From: Chromatiales bacterium
Lineage (GTDB): Bacteria > Pseudomonadota > Gammaproteobacteria > UBA6429
DNA length: 64,000 nucleotides
Direction of reading: 5' to 3'
Assembly: GCA_027076405.1 (NCBI GenBank)
Contig: JALTJN010000362.1
Span: 722,924 to 786,923 of the forward strand
The notes beneath the pieces were generated by a model. It ran no database searches. It had not been told where the DNA came from and worked only from the letters and a program-made list of their open reading frames with translations. The translations under genes were made by a program, and so were the position numbers. Positions 28,023-37,045 of this stretch are shown here, in pieces (position 1 is the stretch's first letter; every line of letters starts with the position of its first letter).

Positions 28023-28934
28023 ATGTCTGATAGACGATTACAGGTTTTTTATACAGTAGCGCGCTTATTAAGCTTCACTAAAGCAGCTGAAGAGTTGCAT
28101 ATGACGCAACCGGCGGTGACGTTTCAGGTACGCCAGCTCGAAGAACAGTTTAATACACGATTATTTGATCGAACCCATAATCGAATTAGTTTAACTGAAG
28201 CCGGTAAAAAAGTGTACGAGTGCGGCGAACGTATTTTCGAGATTTATTCTGAAATGGATAATTCGGTTCGTCAATTAACCGGTGATGTGAGTGGCGTGCT
28301 CATTCTGGGTGCCAGTACCACAATTGCAGAATATATGTTGCCGGTATTATTGGGTGATTTTAAAGCAGAAAACCCTGATGTTACGGTTAGATTAAAAGTG
28401 GCGAATACCGATGGTATTGTTTCTCAGGTAGAAAATAATGCAATTGATTTAGGTGTGGTTGAAGCACCTGTGACCAATAAAAATCTGGTTGTAGAAGAGT
28501 GCAGCACCGATCAGCTTGTTGTTATTGTTCCTCCCGGACATGAGTTGGCGAATGAGACCGTTATTCCACTTAAGCGATTAAGTGATTTTCCTTTTATTTG
28601 TCGCGAAGAAGGCTCAGGTACTCGTGAAGTGATGTTAGAAAATATGCATGTTGCTGGTATGGGGCCAGGTGAGTTGAATGTTTCTATGGAACTCGGAAGT
28701 TTGGAAGCCATTAAAGGTGCAGTAGAAGCGGGTATGGGTATTTCGGTTATCTCAGCTGCAACCATTCAAAAAGAACTTAAATTGGGAACTCTGGTTGCGA
28801 TAAAAACAGAACCACCGATTGTTCGACCTTTTTCTTTTGTACATCAGAAACAGAAATTCCGTATGCGTGCAATGGATGAACTACTGAGCTTTGCACGTAA
28901 CTATTGCAAATCTTATCATGCAGATGAAGCTTGA
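28023..28934 (+). CDS. LysR-type transcriptional regulator
   Basis: This 303-residue LysR regulator has an N-terminal winged helix (LQVFYTVARLLSFTKAAEEL, then MTQPAVTFQVRQLEEQF) and a periplasmic-binding-protein-like effector domain (about 90-295). The effector domain includes the well-kept ICREEGSGTREVML and GAVEAGMGISVIS segments. It belongs to the CysL/YeiE/CbbR-like branch by general appearance, and the effector is unknown. It is divergent from ettA, which is not an obvious target. The next genes on the same strand are a small hypothetical and PerM. Confidence 0.88.
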   Translation: MSDRRLQVFYTVARLLSFTKAAEELHMTQPAVTFQVRQLEEQFNTRLFDRTHNRISLTEAGKKVYECGERIFEIYSEMDNSVRQLTGDVSGVLILGASTTIAEYMLPVLLGDFKAENPDVTVRLKVANTDGIVSQVENNAIDLGVVEAPVTNKNLVVEECSTDQLVVIVPPGHELANETVIPLKRLSDFPFICREEGSGTREVMLENMHVAGMGPGELNVSMELGSLEAIKGAVEAGMGISVISAATIQKELKLGTLVAIKTEPPIVRPFSFVHQKQKFRMRAMDELLSFARNYCKSYHADEA

Positions 28935-28998
28935 TTGAATTTGGGTTAGACTCAGGGTCATTCCGGACTAACTGAGTAGCTTTTTAGCTAAAACTTAA

Positions 28999-29361
28999 GT
29001 GAAAAAAAGTACAAAAAAATTATTAGAATATTATCGCAACCTTCCCGATGAGGTTGCTCAGCAATTAGTTGAATATGCCGAATTTTTGTCATCACGTTAT
29101 AGTGCTGACACCAAAGAAATTTCCTCTCCTGAAAATATTGCTCGTCCGGAAAAAGAATCCGTGGTGATTGCTGTTAAGCGTTTAACTGCAACTTATCCTA
29201 TGTTAAATACTGATAAGTTACTTGATCAAACCGCCTCACTGGTAAGTCAAAATATGCTTCAGGGCCGAGATGCAGCAGAAGTGATTGATGAGCTGGAAGA
29301 GATATTTAAAAAGCAATACGATATTCTTGTAGAAGAATTAAAAGAGGATAGTACTGAATGA
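28999..29361 (+). CDS. Small helical protein coupled to the AI-2E transporter gene
   Basis: This 120-residue soluble protein starts with GTG, and no ATG is available near the N terminus. The first 35 residues (LLEYYRNLPDEVAQQLVEYA) resemble the start of DUF2281/antitoxin-like proteins. The rest is helical, with LLDQTASLVSQNMLQGRDAA. No cognate toxin is adjacent. Its TGA overlaps the ATG of the permease gene by 3 bases, so the two are translated together. Function unknown. Confidence 0.65.
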   Translation: MKKSTKKLLEYYRNLPDEVAQQLVEYAEFLSSRYSADTKEISSPENIARPEKESVVIAVKRLTATYPMLNTDKLLDQTASLVSQNMLQGRDAAEVIDELEEIFKKQYDILVEELKEDSTE

Positions 29362-30437
29362 TTGAGTTAGTTAAGTCATGGTACAACCGGTATTTTTCTG
29401 ATCCTCAGGCGATTATTCTGGCTGCCGTTTTAATTATTGGTACAACAATTATTTTAACGATGGGTAATATGTTATTACCTGTACTTGCATCAATAGTGAT
29501 TGCATATTTACTCGAGGGTGTTGTACGTAAAATGCAACAACACGGTTCAACACGTTTTACCGCAGTCGTTCTTGTTTTTTGTGTCTTTCTGGCATTTTTA
29601 ATCTTTTTAATTTTTGGTGTTGCACCAATTGTTTCAACCCAGTTAAGCGAGTTGTTTAAGGATTTGCCGCGCTATCTTTCTTCCGGTCAGAAATTATTAT
29701 TACAATTACCACAGGTTTATTCTTTTATTTCCGAGTCACAAGTTAAAGAACTTAATGATTTAATTAATCGTGAAATTACCGGGATGGGATCACAGATAGT
29801 AAGCTTGTCTCTCTCGTCTATTCCCGGTTTAATTACGCTGGCCGTTTATATTTTTCTTGTCCCTATGTTGGTATTTTTATTTATGAAAGATAAAGATCGC
29901 ATTTGGGCATGGTTTGGCGGTTTGTTACCAACAGATAGAAAATTAGTTTCACAAGTTTCTGTGGAAATGGATTTACAACTCGGTAAATATATCCGCGGAA
30001 AATTCTGGGAAATAATGGTTGTTGGTGTTGTAACTTATATTGGTTTTGCTATTTTAGGAATTAAGTACGCTATTTTATTATCCGTTTTGGTAGGATTATC
30101 CGTTTTAGTGCCATACATTGGTGCTGCTGTAGTGACGATTCCTGTGATATTAATCGCCTTTTTTCAGTGGGGATGGACAAACGAATTTTTCTGGTTGATT
30201 GGTTTTTTTGGTATTAGTCAGGCTCTCGATGGTACTGTCTTGGTGCCGTGGTTATTTTCTGGTTTAGTTAACCTTCATCCTATTGCAATTATTGTTAGTG
30301 TTTTAGTCTTTGGCGGCTTATGGGGCTTCTGGGGAGTATTTTTTGCTATACCACTCGCGACCCTCGTGAGTGCTGTGATACATGCATGGCCAAGGATAGA
30401 CACAGTCACTACGACTGATGACAGCGTAACGCAATAA
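29358..30437 (+). CDS. AI-2E family transporter (PerM-like permease)
   Basis: This 359-residue inner-membrane protein has about eight helices: two to three near the N terminus (AIILAAVLIIGTTIILTMGN), a soluble segment (about 90-150), and a conserved C-terminal core with YIGFAILGIKYAILLSVLVG, LVPYIGAAVVTIPV and LHPIAIIVSVLVFGGLWGFW. The family exports autoinducer-2 in some members and moves other small solutes or Na+/H+ in others. The substrate here is unknown. It converges on phoH with 2 bases between stops. Confidence 0.9.
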   Translation: MIELVKSWYNRYFSDPQAIILAAVLIIGTTIILTMGNMLLPVLASIVIAYLLEGVVRKMQQHGSTRFTAVVLVFCVFLAFLIFLIFGVAPIVSTQLSELFKDLPRYLSSGQKLLLQLPQVYSFISESQVKELNDLINREITGMGSQIVSLSLSSIPGLITLAVYIFLVPMLVFLFMKDKDRIWAWFGGLLPTDRKLVSQVSVEMDLQLGKYIRGKFWEIMVVGVVTYIGFAILGIKYAILLSVLVGLSVLVPYIGAAVVTIPVILIAFFQWGWTNEFFWLIGFFGISQALDGTVLVPWLFSGLVNLHPIAIIVSVLVFGGLWGFWGVFFAIPLATLVSAVIHAWPRIDTVTTTDDSVTQ

Positions 30438-30439
30438 AA

Positions 30440-31861
30440 TTATAACGCTTCTGATGCAAAGTCAGCGAGTCGAGAACGTTCTCCGCGCATTAAAGTAATG
30501 TGTCCACTGTGTTCCCATTGTTTAAATCGATCGATTACATACGTTAATCCCGATGTCGTTTCCGTTAGATATGGCGTGTCGATTTGAGCGATGTTACCTA
30601 AACAAACTATTTTTGTTCCGGGGCCGGCGCGTGTGACAAGTGTTTTAAGTTGATGTGAGGTCAGGTTTTGAGCTTCATCAATAATGATATACCGGTTTAA
30701 AAATGTACGACCACGCATAAAGTTGATAGAACGAATTTTAATTCGATTTGCGATTAAGTCATTAGTGGCTGCTTGTCCCCATTCGCTGGAAAAACTGGAA
30801 TCCGATGAATCTTCTGCTGTTTTATTTAGCACTTCAAGGTTATCCATTAATGCGCCCATCCAGGGTGTCATTTTTTCTTCTTCGGTACCGGGTAAAAAGC
30901 CGATATCTTCGCCAACAGGTACTGTAACCCGGGTCATTAGAATTTCGGAGTAAAGTTGCTGCTCGATGGTTTGTTCTAATCCGGCGGCTAAGGTTAAAAG
31001 TGTTTTTCCTGTGCCGGCCATACCGATGAGACTAACAAAATCTATTTCCGGATCCATTAATAAGTTAAGCGCATAATTTTGTTCTAAATTACGGGCATTA
31101 ATTCCCCAAACAGAGCGAGAGTTGCTTTGATAATCTTTTGTTGTTTCTATTACTGCAGTATCGCCTTCTATGGTGCGAACGAGTGCTTCAAAGGGCTGTT
31201 CTTCATCCGGACTACTGATAAAAGCATTTGGATGCCAGTTTTTAACTTCAGGGCCATGTAGTTTATAAAATGTACGACCATTTTCCAGCCATGAATCCAT
31301 TTCTCTTGCATGTTGATCCCAGAAGTCTTCCTTGAGTTTGATTTTGCCGGTATATAAAAGGTCAACATCCTCTAATACACGATCATTATGATAATCTTCG
31401 ACTTTAATACCGAGTGCTGCTGCTTTTATACGAAGATTAATATCTTTTGTTACTAATGTGATGTTATGGGATTTAAACTTTTCAGATAACGCTAAGGTTG
31501 TTCCAAGAATATTATTATCGGGCAAACTTCCGGGCAGATAATCAGGTAAGGTTGTTGTATAAGATCTTGTCTGAAAAAATAATCGGCCACTCGATATATT
31601 ATTTTCTTCGTCACTTGTGAGTACAGAGTTAAGAGTGATACCTGCTTCAATTTGTTCTTGACCGGCATCAACAATTAATTCTTCAATAAAACGACTGGCT
31701 TGTCTTGCATTACGTGCAACTTCCGAACGGCCTTTTTTATTATTATCGAGCTCTTCTAATACCATCATGGGTAAAAAAAGATCATGTTCCTGAAAACGAA
31801 AAATTGCACTGGGATCATGCATTAATACATTTGTATCTAATACAAACAAACGTGGCTTCAT
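30440..31861 (-). CDS. PhoH-family ATPase with PIN domain
   Basis: This 473-residue protein has an N-terminal PIN nuclease domain (LFVLDTNVLMHDPSA with acidic residues, about 1-140) and a PhoH P-loop domain (GMAGTGKTLLTLAAG, MTRVTVPVGEDIGFLPG, YIIIDEAQNLT). The PIN-PhoH fusion is known as YlaK/PhoH2 and is linked to RNA unwinding and cleavage. Neighbours give no further hint. It is followed 21 bases upstream on the minus strand by the peroxiredoxin gene and probably shares its transcript. Confidence 0.93.
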   Translation of the reverse strand: MKPRLFVLDTNVLMHDPSAIFRFQEHDLFLPMMVLEELDNNKKGRSEVARNARQASRFIEELIVDAGQEQIEAGITLNSVLTSDEENNISSGRLFFQTRSYTTTLPDYLPGSLPDNNILGTTLALSEKFKSHNITLVTKDINLRIKAAALGIKVEDYHNDRVLEDVDLLYTGKIKLKEDFWDQHAREMDSWLENGRTFYKLHGPEVKNWHPNAFISSPDEEQPFEALVRTIEGDTAVIETTKDYQSNSRSVWGINARNLEQNYALNLLMDPEIDFVSLIGMAGTGKTLLTLAAGLEQTIEQQLYSEILMTRVTVPVGEDIGFLPGTEEEKMTPWMGALMDNLEVLNKTAEDSSDSSFSSEWGQAATNDLIANRIKIRSINFMRGRTFLNRYIIIDEAQNLTSHQLKTLVTRAGPGTKIVCLGNIAQIDTPYLTETTSGLTYVIDRFKQWEHSGHITLMRGERSRLADFASEAL

Positions 31862-31881
31862 AGTGACTCCGGTTTATTAGT

Positions 31882-32361
31882 TCAAAGTTTGTCTTTATTC
31901 ATCAGCTTTACAGCAGCCAACACCTCATCTACATGCCCTTTAACTTTCACTTTGCGCCATTCTTGTTTCAATATGCCTTTTTTATTAATAATAAAAGTAC
32001 TGCGTTCAATCCCTAAATGTTTTTTACCATACATATTCTTCAGTTTAATGACATCGAATAATTTGCACAGTTCTTCTTCAGTATCGGATAGTAAATCAAA
32101 AGGGAACTTTTGTTTTTCTTTAAACTTTTCATGACTTGCAATGGTGTCACGAGAAACACCTAAGATTACACAATCTTGTCTTTTAAATTTTGCAATACTG
32201 TCTCGAAAATCCTGACCTTCTGTTGTACATCCGGGGGTGCTGTCTCGAGGATAAAAATAAAGAACAATATTTTTACCTTTTAAACTTGAAAGCGAAATCG
32301 TTTGTTCGCCGGTTGCAGGGAGTTTGAAAGCGGGGACTTTTTTACCGACTTCTACGGTCAT
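31882..32361 (-). CDS. bcp: Thioredoxin-dependent peroxiredoxin (Bcp/PrxQ type)
   Basis: This 159-residue peroxidase reduces hydroperoxides. The peroxidatic Cys is Cys45 in YPRDSTPGCTTEGQDFRD. The resolving Cys found five residues later in E. coli Bcp is replaced (CTTEGQ), so this is a one-Cys-like member or one that uses another resolving thiol. The later signature is GVSRDTIASHEKFKEK. It is upstream of phoH on the minus strand, and a long inverted-repeat element lies just before it. Confidence 0.94.
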   Translation of the reverse strand: MTVEVGKKVPAFKLPATGEQTISLSSLKGKNIVLYFYPRDSTPGCTTEGQDFRDSIAKFKRQDCVILGVSRDTIASHEKFKEKQKFPFDLLSDTEEELCKLFDVIKLKNMYGKKHLGIERSTFIINKKGILKQEWRKVKVKGHVDEVLAAVKLMNKDKL

Positions 32362-32391
32362 GTTATTACCTTTGGTTATTTATTTAGTTTT

Positions 32392-32519
32392 ACCACGAAG
32401 GGCACGAAGAACACCAAGTTTAAAAAAATTCAGAAATAATAAAAATACCAGAGAGAAATTTTCTATATCTGTATTTTTATTGACTGGTTTTCCTTTGTGA
32501 TCTTCGTGCCCTTCGTGGC
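32392..32519. repeat. MITE-like inverted-repeat element, copy 1
   Basis: The left arm (32392-32418, ACCACGAAGGGCACGAAGAA then CACCAAG) pairs with the right arm (32493-32519), matching at about 23 of 27 positions. An AT-rich centre of about 74 bases separates the arms. The arms match those of the elements at 42079 and 49487. It occupies the bcp-galT gap. Confidence 0.85.
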
Positions 32520-32552
32520 CAATCCTAATCTTCTTAAACTATAGCCCAGTTA

Positions 32553-33662
32553 TTACTCATCATCGAGTACAACTTCGTTTAATTGAATAGCGGCTTCTTC
32601 AGGACTCACTGTATTTACAAATAAGCCTGAACCCAATTCAAACCCTGAAGGGATGCTTGTTCTTGGGCAAATTTCCAGATGCCAGTGAAAACTATTTTGG
32701 AAGTCGTCATACTGTTCATCTAATGGAATAGTGTGTAAGAAGTAATTATATTGAGCCCCGCCAATCACCGCATCAAGTCGTTGCATGGTGCGTTTTAGTA
32801 CTTTTGCAAAATCATCCATTTCTTCCTGAGTCGCTTTCATAAAGTCACTTTTATGCACCAGCGGTAAAATATGAACTTCCCACTCATAGCGACTGGCAAA
32901 AGGTTTAATCGCAATAAAATGTTCACCGCGCTCAACAACATATTGACCAACATTAATTTTTCTAACGACTTCACCCGAGTCACGGTCATAAATGGTGGCT
33001 TCATAAGTGAGAGCTTCATCAACCAGGGTGCAGAAAATACAATGATGATGTTTATCGTAGTATTTTTTGCTGTATTCAACTTCGTCCTGCACATTTTGCG
33101 GGATGACCGGAGTAGCAATAATCTGGCTATGGGTGTGTGCCATACTGGCGCCGGCAGCCGGGCCAAAATTTTTGAAGACCAGTACATATTTTAAGCGTTT
33201 ATCTTTTTCGTAGAGCTGTTTCATACGGCTTTGGTAGGTTTGAAACAGCTTGGAAAGATGTGCCGGACTCATTTCATGGACGGCAATGCCGTGTTGTGAG
33301 TGATCAACAATGACTTCATGACGACCATAACCATTTATGGCCTGTTGCAGGCCAAATACCATATTAGGATTTTCCCGGTCATCGCCTAATACCGGATATA
33401 AATTTTCAACAATACGAATTGCCCAGCCAGCCTCTTTGTTCTCTTCGTTTGGTACCCGAGTAATTTCCGGTGGTGTTTTGTCTTCATTACCTAAACAAAA
33501 TGGGCAGCGCTCTACATGTGCTCGTGTATCACGTGGGGCAGCTTCCTCAGCCTTTTGCGGGCGCATAGAGCGGGCCGTGGCTATAAGGACTGATTCAGTG
33601 GGAATAATGGGATTGATACGTAGTTCTCTTGTACCGGTGTCTTCCTGTTCGCTCATTGTCAT
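32553..33662 (-). CDS. GalT-family (HIT superfamily) nucleotidylyltransferase
   Basis: This 369-residue protein has the galactose-1-phosphate uridylyltransferase fold: an N-terminal CxxC (Cys53, Cys56), the active-site triad HTHSQ (His176, His178, Gln180, matching HPHGQ of GalT, His178 being the nucleotidylated residue), a second HHHCIFC zinc site and FHWHLEI. No other galactose gene is near. In sulfur oxidisers a GalT-like adenylylsulfate:phosphate adenylyltransferase is known, so the substrate could be APS or a sugar phosphate. A second in-frame ATG at 33656 has the better ribosome-site spacing. Confidence 0.82.
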   Translation of the reverse strand: MTMSEQEDTGTRELRINPIIPTESVLIATARSMRPQKAEEAAPRDTRAHVERCPFCLGNEDKTPPEITRVPNEENKEAGWAIRIVENLYPVLGDDRENPNMVFGLQQAINGYGRHEVIVDHSQHGIAVHEMSPAHLSKLFQTYQSRMKQLYEKDKRLKYVLVFKNFGPAAGASMAHTHSQIIATPVIPQNVQDEVEYSKKYYDKHHHCIFCTLVDEALTYEATIYDRDSGEVVRKINVGQYVVERGEHFIAIKPFASRYEWEVHILPLVHKSDFMKATQEEMDDFAKVLKRTMQRLDAVIGGAQYNYFLHTIPLDEQYDDFQNSFHWHLEICPRTSIPSGFELGSGLFVNTVSPEEAAIQLNEVVLDDE

Positions 33663-33864
33663 TTCCGTGTTTAGTTAGTTGGATTAAGGATTTTCTAGGC
33701 TTACAAGATACTCCGAACAGTTTTCCCTGTCGAAGCGGGGTTATTTATGCCCATCTAAATAAAATATTGTCCTAAAAGCATCTATTTTAGTCAGGAAACT
33801 TGTTTAGATAGCGTGTGGCAAGTAACATTTGCGTTTCTTTTTTCCGAATTTTACGGGGTTCGAC

Positions 33865-34743
33865 ATGTTTCAAGGAAGTATGGTTGCTTTAGTTACACCG
33901 ATGCAGTCGGATGGCAGTGTAGATGATGGTGCGTTAACGCAACTCATTGAATTTCATATAAAAAATGGCACCGATGCGATTATTGCAGTGGGGACTACTG
34001 GTGAGTCTGCTACCTTAGATGAGCACGAGCACTGTACTCTTGTAAAACGCATTGTTGAATTAGTTGCAGGCCGCATACCGGTTATTGCGGGAACAGGAGC
34101 AAATTCAACCACAGAGGCAATTACGCTGACCACATGCGCAAAAGATGCCGGGGCAGATGCTTGTTTACTGGTAACGCCATACTATAACAAGCCGACTCAG
34201 GAAGGCTTGTATTTGCACCATAAAATGATTGCAGAAGCAGTGGATATTCCACAGATTCTTTATAATGTGCCGGGGCGCACCGCAGTCGATATGTTGCCTG
34301 AAACCATTGAGCGCTTATCGAGAATCTCAAATATTGTTGGTGTTAAAGAGGCTACGGGTGATGTATCCCGTATTACCGATATTATTGACCGCTGTGGCCC
34401 TGATTTTGACGTTTACAGTGGTGATGATGCTACAGCGATGGAAGCCATTTTGTCTGGCGCAAAGGGGGATATTTCGGTAACCGCAAATGTTGCTCCGGCA
34501 CAAATGCATGAAATGTGTACAGCAGCATTGAATGGTGAGCGTGACAAAGCATCAGCCATTAATGAAAATTTAATGGGCTTGCATGAGAACCTTTTCCTTG
34601 AAGCGAACCCAATACCTGTAAAATGGGCATTATCTGAAATGGGCTTAATGCCAACAGGAATTCGCCTGCCTTTAACGGTTTTTTCAGAACAATATCATGA
34701 GACGCTTCGCACTGCGATGCGCAAGGCGAAAGTCCTTCTTTAA
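33865..34743 (+). CDS. dapA: 4-hydroxy-tetrahydrodipicolinate synthase
   Basis: This 292-residue enzyme condenses pyruvate with aspartate semialdehyde in lysine and diaminopimelate synthesis. It begins [20 protein letters not shown]. The catalytic residues are Tyr in [14 protein letters not shown] and Schiff-base Lys in [16 protein letters not shown] precedes the ATG at 33865. The open frame begins 12 codons earlier, but the conserved N terminus supports the later start. dapA-bamC-purC is the usual gammaproteobacterial order and is kept here. Confidence 0.96.
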   Translation: MFQGSMVALVTPMQSDGSVDDGALTQLIEFHIKNGTDAIIAVGTTGESATLDEHEHCTLVKRIVELVAGRIPVIAGTGANSTTEAITLTTCAKDAGADACLLVTPYYNKPTQEGLYLHHKMIAEAVDIPQILYNVPGRTAVDMLPETIERLSRISNIVGVKEATGDVSRITDIIDRCGPDFDVYSGDDATAMEAILSGAKGDISVTANVAPAQMHEMCTAALNGERDKASAINENLMGLHENLFLEANPIPVKWALSEMGLMPTGIRLPLTVFSEQYHETLRTAMRKAKVLL

Positions 34744-34762
34744 TTTTCTAAGTGAGATAGTT

Positions 34763-35848
34763 ATGTTACGTGTTGGTTTAGTTGTATCGTTGTTAGTAAG
34801 TCTAGTGGCCTGTTCGAGTACTCCCGCCTGGAAAGGTATTTATAGTGCCGGAGACAAGGAAAAGTCTGCTTCTCAATTAGAAGTCCCGCCCGATCTTTCT
34901 TCACCTACAGTTACTGATGGTCTTGCATTGCCTAATATTGCTTCAGGTAGATCAACTTATTCAGCTTACCAGGGTACCGAATACAAGGGCGATAAAGTGA
35001 TTCCTGCGCACCCGAAAGGAATTAAGGTCATTCGTGATGGAGCAGATCAATGGTTAGAGATAAATTCAACACCGGAAAAAATATGGCCACAGTTGAGAGC
35101 TTTTTTTACTGCAGTAGGCTTTGAAATTAAGCGGGAAGATAAGCAACTGGGAATTATGGAAACTAATTGGCTGGAAAATAAGCCTTATGTACCATCAAAC
35201 TGGGTGTCTAAATTATTAAACCGTGTTTCTTCGACAGGTTTAAAAGACAAGTATCGTGCTCGTTTGGAAAAGACATCTAATCCAAATGTGACGCGAGTTT
35301 TTATCACTCACCAAGGTTTAAAAGAAGAGGCGACAGAAGGTATAAATGAAATTAAGATCTGGTGGGTAAGAAGAGATTCAGATCCTGAGTTGGAAGCTGA
35401 AATGTACCAGCGCTTTTTAATTTTCCGCAATATAAAAAGAGCGCAAGCAATCACACTGGTAAGTACCTCTACGGATAAAGAGCGCACTAAAATAATTAGT
35501 AAAGATGATACGAAAATGCTTCAAGTTAATGAAGGATTTGCCCGTACCTGGCGTCGGGTAGGTATAGCATTAGATCGTATTGGATTATTAGTTGATGATC
35601 GAAATCGTTCAGGTGGTCTGTATTATTTACGAATTACCGATGATTTTCGCGATAAGGTAAAAGAAGAAAAAGGCTGGTTGTCCAGTTTGTTTTCAAGCAA
35701 GAAAGTAAAACTTAAAGATCGTTATTTACTTAGTGTGAGTGATGAAAAAGATAAAACGCTCATTAGTATTTATGAAACAACGGGTGCGAAAGCAGATAGT
35801 CATTTTGTTGATCAACTATTAAACGATCTTAAGAAATACCTAAATTAA
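34763..35848 (+). CDS. bamC: Outer membrane assembly lipoprotein BamC (NlpB)
   Basis: This 361-residue accessory lipoprotein of the BAM complex has a signal peptide ending LVAC, with Cys as lipidated residue. It then has an unstructured segment with EVPPDLSSPTVTDG that in the family contacts BamD, followed by two helix-grip domains (about 95-220 and 240-355). The ATG at 34763 was chosen because it begins the signal peptide. The frame is open into the end of dapA. BamD of the same complex is also in this window. Confidence 0.93.
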   Translation: MLRVGLVVSLLVSLVACSSTPAWKGIYSAGDKEKSASQLEVPPDLSSPTVTDGLALPNIASGRSTYSAYQGTEYKGDKVIPAHPKGIKVIRDGADQWLEINSTPEKIWPQLRAFFTAVGFEIKREDKQLGIMETNWLENKPYVPSNWVSKLLNRVSSTGLKDKYRARLEKTSNPNVTRVFITHQGLKEEATEGINEIKIWWVRRDSDPELEAEMYQRFLIFRNIKRAQAITLVSTSTDKERTKIISKDDTKMLQVNEGFARTWRRVGIALDRIGLLVDDRNRSGGLYYLRITDDFRDKVKEEKGWLSSLFSSKKVKLKDRYLLSVSDEKDKTLISIYETTGAKADSHFVDQLLNDLKKYLN

Positions 35849-35886
35849 TTTTGATTGAACTGGAATAAACCTAAGGAATAACAAAC

Positions 35887-36666
35887 TTGCAATTCGCATC
35901 GCTAGGCAGTGGTAGTCGTGGCAACAGTACGTTAATAGAAACTGACGGTACGACTATACTGGTTGATTGCGGATTCTCGATGCGTGAAACTGAACAGAGG
36001 TTACTACGGCTTTCTCGTGAGATCCGGCAGGTAAAGGCGATTTTGGTAACACATGAACATGGTGACCATGTTCGTGGCGTTGCAAGTTTAGCAAAAAAAT
36101 ACAATATTCCGGTTTGGTCGAGCAGAGGTACAGCAAAAGCAGCTAAGTTAGAAAAATTGATAGATGCAGGTTTATGGAATTGTATCGATATCCATCAAAA
36201 ATTTGAAATAGAAGCTATTCAAATTCAGCCTGTCCCTGTACCACATGATGCAAAAGAACCCTGTCAGTTTATTTTTAGTGATGGTGACTGGCGTATTGGC
36301 ATGCTAACTGATACCGGTTCCATAACACCGTATATAGAAGAGCAGTATTCAGCATGTGATGCTTTCATTTTAGAAGCAAATCATGATGAAGATATGCTGG
36401 CAAAGGGGACATACCCTCCATCATTAAAGCATCGGGTTGCTGGAAAATATGGCCACTTAAATAATGGTCAGGCAAAAGATTTATTAAATGCGATTGATAT
36501 AACAAAGTTACAGTATTTAGTTGCGTCACACATTAGTGAGAAAAATAATACTGTAGCGCTTGCGAGAGATAAAATGAGTGAAGCACTGGATGCCGAGGCA
36601 TCATGGATTGATGTGGCTTCTCAGGATGAAGGTTTGGACTGGCGTGTTTTGAAGCACAGTTTTTAG
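35887..36666 (+). CDS. MBL-fold metallohydrolase (YycJ/WalJ-like)
   Basis: This 259-residue metallo-beta-lactamase-fold protein has the metal motif LVTHEHGDHVRGV and further ligands in VPHDAKEPC, MLTDTGS, LEANHDEDML and YLVASHISEKNN. The start QFASLGSGSRGNSTLIE is typical of the YycJ group, thought to be exonuclease-like. Translation begins at TTG (35887), with AAGGAA 9 bases upstream. It lies between bamC and purC, an arrangement common in gammaproteobacteria. Confidence 0.9.
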   Translation: MQFASLGSGSRGNSTLIETDGTTILVDCGFSMRETEQRLLRLSREIRQVKAILVTHEHGDHVRGVASLAKKYNIPVWSSRGTAKAAKLEKLIDAGLWNCIDIHQKFEIEAIQIQPVPVPHDAKEPCQFIFSDGDWRIGMLTDTGSITPYIEEQYSACDAFILEANHDEDMLAKGTYPPSLKHRVAGKYGHLNNGQAKDLLNAIDITKLQYLVASHISEKNNTVALARDKMSEALDAEASWIDVASQDEGLDWRVLKHSF

Positions 36667-36714
36667 CACGAAAGTTACGTTTGACTATGTCGTGTTTACA
36701 TCGGATATAGAACA

Positions 36715-36856
36715 GATCGAGTTAAATAATGGCACGTTATTCGCCATCTGGCCGCCATAATGAATGGCGGAGCATGCAATGAATTGTTTAACAATTCTTG
36801 CCCGGCTCACTCGACGGCTTCATCCTTGAAGCCGACGGCCATTATTTAACTCTATC
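36715..36856. repeat. Inverted-repeat element with internal hairpins
   Basis: Outer arms at 36715-36733 and 36838-36856 match at 18 of 19 positions (core GAGTTAAATAATGGC). Inside are three smaller hairpins: CCGCCAT/ATGGCGG, GAATTGTT/AACAATTC and CGGCTTCA/TGAAGCCG. The 142-base unit lies between the MBL gene and purC and encodes no ORF. It could be a miniature mobile element or a structured RNA. Confidence 0.8.
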
Positions 36857-36910
36857 AATTCCATATCCTCATTTAATTGCTCGCTTCGAGATTAATAGAG
36901 TGATAATTTC

Positions 36911-36986
36911 GTCATTCCGGCAGGCTCTAAGCCGGAATCTAAAGTTCGAGAAACTGGATTTCAGCTAAATACATATTTGAATGACG
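36911..36986. repeat. Short palindromic repeat of the CGTCATTCCGGC type
   Basis: CGTCATT at 36911 and AATGACG at 36980-36986 form the ends. Next to the left end, CATTCCGGC and GCCGGAAT make an inner hairpin. The pattern is like the widespread proteobacterial CGTCATTCC/GGAAT repeats, and only one copy was seen in the window. Confidence 0.65.
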
Positions 36987-37045
36987 GCAGTTCCTTATAC
37001 AAAATTTATTTTATAGAAAAATTATTAATATTAGAAAGGTTCACC

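Noticed and set aside
28999..29361. Antitoxin of a toxin-antitoxin pair
   Set aside because: Only the first 35 residues resemble DUF2281-type proteins. The rest differs and no toxin gene is adjacent.
32871..33194. 107-residue plus-strand ORF opposite the GalT-family gene
   Set aside because: No ribosome site or domain, and the opposite strand encodes a conserved enzyme.
36715..37045. Purine riboswitch upstream of purC
   Set aside because: The hairpins do not form a three-way junction like known purine riboswitches, and the outer inverted ends look like a mobile element.
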